Assembly: GCA_013350335.1 (NCBI GenBank)
Contig: CM023537.1
Location: 15,070,884 to 15,134,883 of the forward strand
Origin: Chimonanthus salicifolius
Taxonomy: Eukaryota; Streptophyta; Magnoliopsida; Laurales; Calycanthaceae
Length of the DNA: 64,000 nt
Reading direction: 5' to 3'
The translations under genes were made by a program, and so were the position numbers. Shown here piece by piece: positions 57,201-64,000 of this stretch (the first letter of the stretch is position 1; every line of letters starts with the position of its first letter). Below the pieces are notes generated by a model. The model was given only the letters and a program-made list of their open reading frames with translations. It was not told where the DNA came from and did not search any database.

Positions 57201-60200
57201 GTGAAGCAACTTGGGCAACTTTTTGTACTTTAGACGATTTTCAGAAAAGAGTAAAAAAGTGAGGCCACTTGGGAACTCTTGTTTACTTTCTCATAATAAA
57301 AGTCTCATGGATTTCATGGTAAATGCTGGTGCTTTCTTTTGAAATCTTCTTGCTTCATGTTTGTTTACACAAATGATGATGAGAAATCACCTGTAAAGAA
57401 TAAAGAAACTAAACATTCCACTGAATTCATATCAGTGTCATGTGGACCAATGCTGATAAAGGTTTATGATGCACATCATATGGTTTGAAATGGGGTTACA
57501 CTCTATTCAAGTTACTTGAAAAGCACTGGAGAAAATCCTGAAGCCAAATACAATCCAGTCCATTGGATCATCAAATTTAGGCTTGGAGAGCCCACTGCAT
57601 AGCCATGAATTGCCAGGTCAAATTGAGTTTGGGATCGGTCAAGTGACCAGAACCGTCTCCCTAATTGTTTTAAGCAAGTTCAGGTCGGTAAACCGATTTA
57701 CTAAACAGGTAGTGATACTTAACTTGAACCCCACATTTTTGGTCTTGTTTGGTTAGATCAAGCGGTCAGATTTGGGTTTGGATAGGGTCACAGGTTGGGT
57801 TTGGGCGGGCTGGTTTTGTGTGGCAGGTTCAGGTCAAGTGTAGGTCAGGTTTGGGTCAGTTTGGGCTTGGGTGGCAAGATAGAGTTGGCAGGTCAGATAA
57901 AAGGGTAAGGTAGAGAAATGTGTCACATTTACCAATATCATACATTTTTAGAAGGCGAGTGAGAAAAGAAATGTGTTGAAATACGGTTTTCCCTTCATAT
58001 TTGAAATTGATTTCCATGAAGACAATTGCATGCAAATGTGCATGAGAACCTGAGGAAACAAACATGCCGTCAGAATATATAGAAGCAAATGCATCTTCAT
58101 GAGAAGCATACTCCTACTGTTGTGGAATTTTGGCTCTCATCGAGACAATTCATAGATGGTTATTTTTTTTTCTTGAGCCTTCTATATTGGGCATAATGTA
58201 TGAATGTGAAATTTGAAGGGTTTACTATGGCATCAGAGATACATTCAACATCACATTATTAGTACCGAGGAATCATGTGCAGATATTTGGACCAAAGAGA
58301 AAAATAACCACGTAAGCAGAGTACGTACGCCAAGTAGTATGCAGATTCATGCCCATATGGGCCCTCAACAGAGGCTGTTATCCTTGGATAAGGTTGGCAA
58401 GGCAATCCTTCTTGACGTTGCTCTGGAATACTTGAACAATTATCTTTTAGCTTCCTTGTCCAATCTCCAAGAACCTTTATAAGAATGGAAAGATGATATC
58501 CTCCATCCAAAGGACTGGAGGAAACACTGAAGGGATGCCACTGCAGGCAAGACAGCTCCCGCACTCGGAGAAAAATAAAACTGAGTGCATTGTATTTCAT
58601 ATCTGCAGCACAAAATAAACCATCCAAGAAGAAATCTCTCTTATAATATGAGTAAAACGATAAATGGGATTAGTGGACATGATTATAGTGATGGTGTGCC
58701 GACTACGAGGAGAAGAAACCATCTTTTCAATTAGAAACAATGTTCCACTTCATGTCTAGTATCTAGACTTTAGAAGTTACTATGAACATGTTTGTTGTTG
58801 CCTCATTCCAAAGTCCAAACTGTCCAATTTGCAGACCCTTTCTGACTACTGATCCTTTTTCCTTCAAAACTAGTCATTTGACAGAAATGAATTGGTTTAT
58901 GGTTGGGATTTTTTTTTCAGTGATTTAATGGGTTATGGGATATGATTTAAAGTTGCATTCAGACACTGTACATATGACCAAATGTATATTTGCTTTTCAA
59001 CCTGATACTAAATTAAGCTTACCGTTTTTATTGCTTTTAGGCACTAAATCAATAGGTCAAATACAACTAATGTGAGTCATGTATAGTCTGGTCTGATTAA
59101 ATTTCTTATTAGCTGGCTACGATATCGAATAATTCCTTGCATGTTCACATTGTATATGTATAGAGAAGTTCGAGAACAGTACTTCTTGGTTTTGGAAGAA
59201 CCAATTCGACCGTTCCACATGGAAGGCATTTTGCTGAAACTATACAAACAGTTCTTCGTGATTGGCAGAACCTAAGAAAACGGTCGAGTATGAAAAGGAA
59301 AATCCCTCCAGCAGCACAGCTAAAAACAGGAATCGCCAACATGCAATGCCAAGAAGACAATATACACTGCATATAGTTGATGTGTGTGGTAGAAAAGCTC
59401 AAAATAACGCTTCCGCACAGGATATAAAGATGTCAGCCACATCAGTATACCAATGAAAAAGGCTATTACGCCAGGGAGGTTGGCAATATCATTGCTTTTC
59501 CACTGAACTATCTGCTTCGACAAAATGAACACATTAGTAAAGAATAAGAGCGTAGTACAAAACATAATTTATACAACTTATAAATAACAGTTAATAATAC
59601 CAACCCAAATGTAGATACTCAGGGAAATTACTGAAAAGTGATTGCATATTTGCAAGTGCTGCTGTAAGTTGTGATCTAGGTAGAATACTAGAATTGATGA
59701 AAAATGGAAAATGTTTATAATACCAAGGTCGACTTGTAGATGGTGTTAAGTCAATGGCTCCAGTATCCAAAGCCATTTTGTATATGAATGGGTCCAATTC
59801 AGTCTTGAGCCACAAAGTGAACCTGGAAGTTTCGACCAGGCCCAGTTCATTTACATTAGATTGTGTATTTCTGTCAATTTTTTTCTGCTGGACCAGTCCA
59901 TTTAGTTGGGAGCACACGCTTTTAAGCATTGCCTAGTCCAACTCTTTTGGTCACTGGGGTGAGAAATGGGGCTTAGGCACAGCCTATGAGCCTAAAATAC
60001 TACAAACTTTCAGTCCGGCATCAGGCTACCCAGCCTTGGCTCAAGGATTGTCGTACAAACTGCTGAATCAAAGACTCAAAGCACCAATGGGAAATTTCAG
60101 GTTGATTATAGTGAATGTGTAGTGCTCGATTCCAACCAATGAATATTTGACCTTAAATTCAGTTAAATATGCACGATATTCGTTTTTTAAACCTCTATCT

Positions 60201-62540
60201 GCATGCAGTAAATCGAGTGGTTACTATTATCCATTAGATCTTGATGTTCCATCCACAGCATAGATTCTAACACCGAATTATGACCCCTTAAAATATTATA
60301 CATATAATATTGTAGTACATGTCCTCCAGGGGAATATCATGTGATCCTCCTGCAAATGACAGAAGCACTATCATCATATCGTCAATGAGTCTACAAAGTA
60401 CAAACTGAACTCTACCTCATGCAAGAGACTACCCTTGAGTGACCATAAGACTATAAAGCACAGTGAATGCAATGTAAAGATTGCCATGGTAACATGTCCC
60501 AGCCACACATGGTATCTAGAAGCCTGCTCAAATGGCACATCTATGAGCCGCAGAAGAATCGATCCTCTTGTTATGGGTAGAAACAAAAATCCGAAGCAAG
60601 CCAATCCAATAGAAGCTATCCGTAACCCGGAGTAGTCCAACATCTTGTAGCTGCAAAACCAAACCATTCACTGCATTAGTCCCCATCTAGAGAAGCCTAC
60701 ATCCACATCCATGAAACTACATTTCATCATAGTAGAACTTTTACGAGGATTAGTTCTTGAACTATTTCAGTTAGAGGTGTTGGGGCTGCTGCTAATGAGT
60801 CCCACATTGAAAGTGTAGAGGGAGACTTAGGGGTTTATAAAGGACTTGAGTCACTCCACCTAATAGGTTAGTCTTTTGGATTGGAAGCCCAGGTCCTAAC
60901 AAGTAGTATCAGAGACAAGTCTCAGGTTACCTCATGTGGGCTCAGGAGATCCCCTAGGCGAACAAGATGGCCAGCGTCGTTCTCTCCGCCGGAGGGCCTC
61001 GTTTGAGAGAAAGGAGGGGGGGGGGGGGGGGTGATTGTTGGGGCTGCTGCGAATGAGTCCCACATTGGAAGTATAGAGGGAAATCTAGGGGTTTATAAAG
61101 GACTTGGGTCACTCCACCTAATAGGCTAGTCTTTTGGGTTGGAAGCCCAAGTCCTAACAAGAGGTAGCTGTGAAAATATACAAAGGTGTCTTTCATTATA
61201 TGGAGTCGAATTTAGTACTGCATTTTATTCAAATTGATACTGGTATCATCATTTGTGCACCCTAAGAATCATATTTAGAAATCAAAAGAATCAAAATGTG
61301 CCATGATATGCATCACTTGCCTACTTGAGACTCCAAGTTAATATGACATTTTAGCACGTTTCTAAGTACTGATAAGAAACAAGCAAGATCAAAGAAGTAT
61401 TACTGAAACAATCTGCGTTATGTAACATTTGTCAAAGTATGTATCGAAAGAAGGTTTCAACTGACCTTTTCTCCTTAGAAGGCAAAGCCATTTTAGATAC
61501 CAAGTGGAAGTTCTGAATGGTGTAAGCATAAGCTGCCCAAATTATATATGCAACAAACACTAGAATCCCTATCAATTCTGCAGCAGAGACAATACCAAAT
61601 GGTCCATTGACAAAGACAGGGAAAGTCCTCAAGTGAAACTTCAAGAACTTTGGTTTCTTCATCCTGGATTAGAAGCAAGCAATTTCATTATCAATAAACC
61701 CCAAGCATACATAACTAATTTTCTCCTTAGTGGCACAAAGAGATTGAAAAAAAAAAAATTATGAGAACCTCGGCCATAGCTAGTGAGACCTCCCAGTCTA
61801 TAATGACTTCACATAGAACCATTTTCTGTTGTACAACCAAGGCATTCTTCATCAAGCTTGGACTACAAAAGAAAGTGATCCAACAAATAATTGCTGCTGA
61901 TTTTTGTTTTTTAACCACATGCTTTAATTGGGAGCCTCTATTGTAGTTGATAAGTGCTCATTCTTGCAAACATAAATAATGCAGTCATGAGTTTCATGGA
62001 CATCAGATAGGGAGTTGGATCATGGGAGATATTTGTCAAATTCAATTATAAGTATCAAGTGTAAATATATAAGATAAATGACTTTGACGATGATGATGCA
62101 TGACATGCTTTATGTAGATAGATACTAAGAACATACTCATTGTTTTCTCTTGAAAAGGCAGTCACATACACAACTGCTAGAAGTACAATGATGATAATTG
62201 GACCACTGAAAATTAGAAATACGCCACCTGAACACAGACAACAAGTCTTAGTTTGAATCTAAGTTAGTTCCAGGCCAACTGAAAGAAAGAAACATAGACA
62301 CTGCATACCGATAGGTCCAAAAAATGTGTGTCCAGTGGTGAGAAATATTTTCGTGAACACTCCGTCCAGGGCTTCAGTTGGGCAGAGAAAAGATACAGCC
62401 ATCCAAGTTATGAAAAAAGCCCACATCGCAATTTTGAGTGCCCATTTTAGCAGAAACACCATTATTGGCCTCCACTTCACAAAAATATGAACAGGCCCTC
62501 TGCTTGAAGCTAACAAGTCTCCAGCTGCATGTCTAGCCAT
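54114..62540 (-). CDS. FRO7: Ferric-chelate reductase, FRO6/FRO7 type; frame broken by one base
   Basis: Nine exons splice to 738 residues when one extra base in the T5 run (coding strand; 59326-59322) is set aside; as written, translation stops at 59322-59320 after about 315 residues. FRO enzymes move electrons from NADPH through FAD and two hemes across a membrane to reduce Fe(III) chelates; FRO7 acts at the chloroplast. Visible: N-terminal membrane segments; heme histidines in [17 protein letters not shown] (H221, H235) and [15 protein letters not shown] (H296, H309); FAD motif [22 protein letters not shown] motif AGGIGIAPF; two more membrane segments; C-terminal [10 protein letters not shown], where the family has CGP. 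The ATG at 62540 is the first in frame after a TAA. Closest by memory to Arabidopsis FRO7 (747 aa). Confidence 0.9.
54284..56046 (-). other. FRO intron 8
   Basis: A 1.76-kb intron containing a TRIM at 55034-55376. The plus frame at 55400-55645 (81 codons) is not recognised. Confidence 0.55.
55034..55376 (+). mobile_element. TRIM retrotransposon with perfect 5-bp TSD
   Basis: LTRs 55034-55140 and 55256-55376 (TGTTGGAGCAGTGAACGAGT / TGTTGGGGCAGCGAACAAGT). Primer-binding site GATTGGTATCAGGGTCAT follows LTR 1, and a polypurine tract GAGGGGGGAT precedes LTR 2. TTTTA lies on both sides (55029-55033, 55377-55381). The LTRs differ at many positions, so it is old. Inserted antisense in FRO intron 8. 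Confidence 0.8.
56047..56479 (-). CDS. FRO7: FRO exon 8 (residues 539-682)
   Basis: Acceptor CTGCAG|GAAGATG, donor AGAG|GTAATT. Encodes the loop and two C-terminal membrane segments ([39 protein letters not shown]) and ends CRPNLR. Without splicing the frame stops two codons on. Confidence 0.92.
56750..57005 (-). CDS. FRO7: FRO exon 7 (residues 453-538)
   Basis: Acceptor CTTAG|GTATGAA, donor CACTG|GTGAGT. Carries [20 protein letters not shown], the NADPH nucleotide-binding loop, and [13 protein letters not shown]. Confidence 0.92.
57006..58328 (-). other. FRO intron 6
   Basis: 1.3 kb. Around 57600-57900 there is G/T-rich simple sequence (GGTTTGGGT, GGTCAGGT words); elsewhere nothing recognisable. 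Confidence 0.5.
58329..58602 (-). CDS. FRO7: FRO exon 6 (residues 362-453)
   Basis: Acceptor CTGCAG|ATATGAAA, donor TTGGC|GTACGT. Carries the FAD-binding [13 protein letters not shown] and [10 protein letters not shown] motifs. Confidence 0.92.
58603..59182 (-). other. FRO intron 5
   Basis: 580 bp, no element recognised. Confidence 0.5.
59183..59511 (-). CDS. FRO7: FRO exon 5 (residues 253-361), contains the frameshift
   Basis: Acceptor AGCAG|ATAGTT, donor AGAA|GTACTG. The first half reads to ALHVGDSCF then TAG; the second half continues one frame over as [20 protein letters not shown]. Homologues read [22 protein letters not shown] without a gap. The exon is 329 bases; 328 would keep phase with exon 6. 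Confidence 0.9.
59512..60415 (-). other. FRO intron 4
   Basis: 900 bp. A 112-codon minus frame at 59591-59929 lies within it but does not fit the FRO protein and has no recognised family. Confidence 0.5.
60416..60650 (-). CDS. FRO7: FRO exon 4 (residues 174-252)
   Basis: Acceptor TGCAG|CTACAAG, donor ATGAG|GTAGAG. Carries [20 protein letters not shown] and the first heme-ligand pair (H221, H235). Confidence 0.93.
60778..61159 (+). mobile_element. Intact TRIM retrotransposon, 382 bp, perfect 5-bp TSD
   Basis: Two 124-bp LTRs (60778-60901, 61036-61159) starting TGTTGGGGCTGCTGC and ending TCCTAACA. AGAGG occurs on both sides (60773-60777, 61160-61164). After LTR 1 comes AGTAGTATCAGAGACA, a primer-binding site for initiator Met tRNA; before LTR 2 is a purine tract with a long G-run (61013-61031). 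The 134-bp internal region has no frame, so the element depends on proteins from elsewhere. Inserted antisense in FRO intron 3. Confidence 0.88.
61466..61663 (-). CDS. FRO7: FRO exon 3 (residues 108-173)
   Basis: Acceptor CCAG|GATGAAG, donor AAAAG|GTCAGT. Encodes [20 protein letters not shown] then [16 protein letters not shown], the highly conserved (V)GP.GIVS block of FRO proteins. Confidence 0.92.
62137..62227 (-). CDS. FRO7: FRO exon 2 (residues 78-108)
   Basis: Acceptor TTCAG|GTGGCG, donor AATGA|GTATGT. Encodes [20 protein letters not shown] then VTAFSREN, a second membrane segment. Recovered by splice reasoning; matches the FRO7 pattern ..SGPI.II..LA..Y. Confidence 0.85.
62309..62540 (-). 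CDS. FRO7: FRO exon 1 (residues 1-77)
   Basis: Encodes the N-terminus and first membrane segment ([20 protein letters not shown]), ending FFGPIG at ATCG|GTATGC. The N-terminus lacks an obvious long Ser-rich leader. Confidence 0.85.
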
Positions 62541-63064
62541 GAGATGATGAATGGTAAGCTGAAAATCTAATGGAAAATTTGTATCAAACTTTTAATTGTC
62601 TTTCTACGATCTCATCGATCTCTTAGGCAATGCATTTCCTTCTGAACTTGGATTTAAGTAGCCCTCAACTGCTATGAATTCAAAACAGAAAGATGAAAGG
62701 TGGGGAATGTTCTTCTCTTCTACCTTGGTCACTCAGAGAGATTACAGAGCATGAGAACAGGGCTGTGGAAGTGGGGAGAGCGAATAGTAGTAACTTTAGT
62801 AGCTACAAGGCTTGTAGAAGATAGCATTTGGTTGGAGAAGGAATTCTTGGCTGAACATTTGAATTTTATTGGTTGGCTCAGATCTGACTCTTCTATGTTT
62901 GTAAACCTTATACAGTCTTCGAAAACTCAGTGGGTGAATCAATCTATCATATCAAATGTATAATTACATAATTATTGTACATCTTATCTGAATTCATCAA
63001 TATCAACAATTATCTGACTATATGATTTGTTGAGTTTATGCTGGATATCTTAAAATAACCATTG
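62541..63064 (-). promoter_or_regulatory. FRO upstream region
   Basis: Immediately upstream of the FRO ATG; in-frame TAA about 60 bases before it. No TATA box or iron-response element can be assigned from sequence alone. The 87-codon plus frame 62700-62963 is not recognised. Confidence 0.35.
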
Positions 63065-63074
63065 ATCATAATTT

Positions 63075-63256
63075 TTTCTTTATGAGTAAGGTATTCAGGC
63101 CTTTTAAGCACTGACTGATCTTCTGAACATGCGCAAACTCTTTATCCATACACCGAATAACTCTACATAGATTGGTCTTTTGAGGTAAAGTAAAAATTAA
63201 ACTAAGCACTTCTACTTTCTAAAACGGATTTCTAATCATCACTCCAACCACATATC
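63075..63256 (-). mobile_element. SINE family B, diverged copy
   Basis: Minus strand: TTGGAGTGATGATTAGAAATC (A-box-like), then the family B body with CCTCAAAAGACCAATCTATG and TATGGATAAAGAG, ending in a T-rich plus-strand side. ATCATAATTT (63065-63074) and ATCATGATTT (63257-63266) are a plausible duplication with one mismatch. Confidence 0.55.
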
Positions 63257-63569
63257 ATGATTTATAAAACTGATACACTTTAAAATTCATTATGGTATAA
63301 TCTACTCAACTACTGTATATCACATAAGAATTTATTTTTATTATTTAATTATAACATAACACATTGAGATACAAAAGGTATCCAAGCCCAAGAGGATCTC
63401 AAATTCTCTACGTGAAACTGCAACTATTAGTCACAGTAGCACCGCCTTTGTTGACCTTTTGCCAAAGTGATGGGAATCACGACTCACAACAACACAACAG
63501 ATGTTTTAGTCAGTCAAGCTGCAGAATTAATAGAAATATCAATATTTGTTAATAAAATATAGGATAGTC

Positions 63570-63781
63570 ATTTAGACATCTTATTTTATTTTATGTCAGG
63601 AGACATATTTTTTAAAATTTAAATTGAAATTATCATTTTACCCTTCTGATTTACATTCAGACAACTAAAGATTTTTCAAAATAGAAAGATTTTTCAAAAT
63701 CGAAAGGGCAAAATGATAATTTCACCTTAAATTTTTTTTTAAAAAAAATATCTCTTGACAGAAGAGTTAGGTGTCTAAATA
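63570..63781. mobile_element. Foldback MITE with ATTTAGACA termini
   Basis: Left ATTTAGACATCTTATTTTAT and GAAATTATCATTTTACCCTT pair with right GGGCAAAATGATAATTTCAC and GTTAGGTGTCTAAAT. About 212 bp, AT-rich, no coding. The central part also has an imperfect direct repeat AGATTTTTCAAAAT.GAAAG. Confidence 0.65.
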
Positions 63782-64000
63782 GCCACCTTAAAATATATTA
63801 ATATATTTATTATTATTTAGCTAATAACGATTAGACAAAATAACAGTTTTTTTTTTTTTTTTTAAATGGTGTCTTTTATCACTTTCCATCGTGCATTTCA
63901 AAAAAGTCTTAAAAAATCTCACAGATACAGATACAGATACAGAGCTATGTGAATAATATTAATACATCTCCAATGAATGATATACCACATCTAATCAATT
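63782..64000. other. Window edge, AT-rich with short (GATACA)n
   Basis: A T19 run near 63846-63864, then words similar to dispersed repeat copies 1 and 2 (CAAAAAAGTCTTAAAAAATC), and (ACAGAT)n at 63920-63942. The sequence ends inside this stretch. Confidence 0.4.

Noticed and set aside
59591..59929. 112-codon minus frame inside the FRO gene
   Set aside because: Lies in intron 4; FRO exons 4 and 5 join in frame without it, and it resembles no FRO segment.

Overview
This is a nuclear window from a flowering plant, probably a woody dicot or other broad-leaved angiosperm; the species cannot be named from the sequence. The evidence is split genes with GT-AG introns, AT-rich intergenic DNA, and plant-type transposable elements. 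No RNA gene, organellar insert, CRISPR array or prokaryotic feature was seen.

Three protein-coding genes are supported, all on the minus strand. (1) NDUFB3/B12, a small accessory subunit of mitochondrial complex I, at 21073-21276. (2) A STICHEL (STI)-type DnaX-like AAA protein at 24360-39118. Six exons splice in frame to 1217 residues, essentially the length of Arabidopsis STI. (3) A ferric-chelate reductase of the FRO6/FRO7 type at 54114-62540. Nine exons splice to 738 residues, but only if one base is removed from an A5 run (T5 on the coding strand) at 59322-59326; as written, the frame is broken.

The NDUFB3-STI neighbourhood matches, from memory, two Arabidopsis locations (At2g02510/At2g02480 and At1g14450/At1g14460), which suggests an old conserved pair. 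The three genes have no obvious joint pathway: complex I in mitochondria, trichome branching in the nucleus/cytoplasm, and iron reduction at a membrane.

Layout: 1-21 kb is gene-poor and repeat-laden (SINEs, LINE relics, MITEs, TRIM fragments). 21-39 kb holds NDUFB3 and STI, with retroelement debris in STI introns. 39-54 kb is AT-rich intergenic DNA with many inverted-repeat elements. 54-62.5 kb holds FRO, with two TRIM insertions in its introns. 62.5-64 kb is upstream DNA with one SINE and one foldback element.

The main discoveries are in the mobile fraction, where several elements have exact boundaries and target-site duplications (TSDs): a hAT-like non-autonomous family filled with TATCGGCCGATA palindromes; a 1.55-kb foldback element with about 330-bp inverted repeats around three internal hairpin units; a TRIM family with primer-binding site, polypurine tract and 5-bp TSDs; and at least three tRNA-like SINE families, the best copies having 16-20 bp TSDs.
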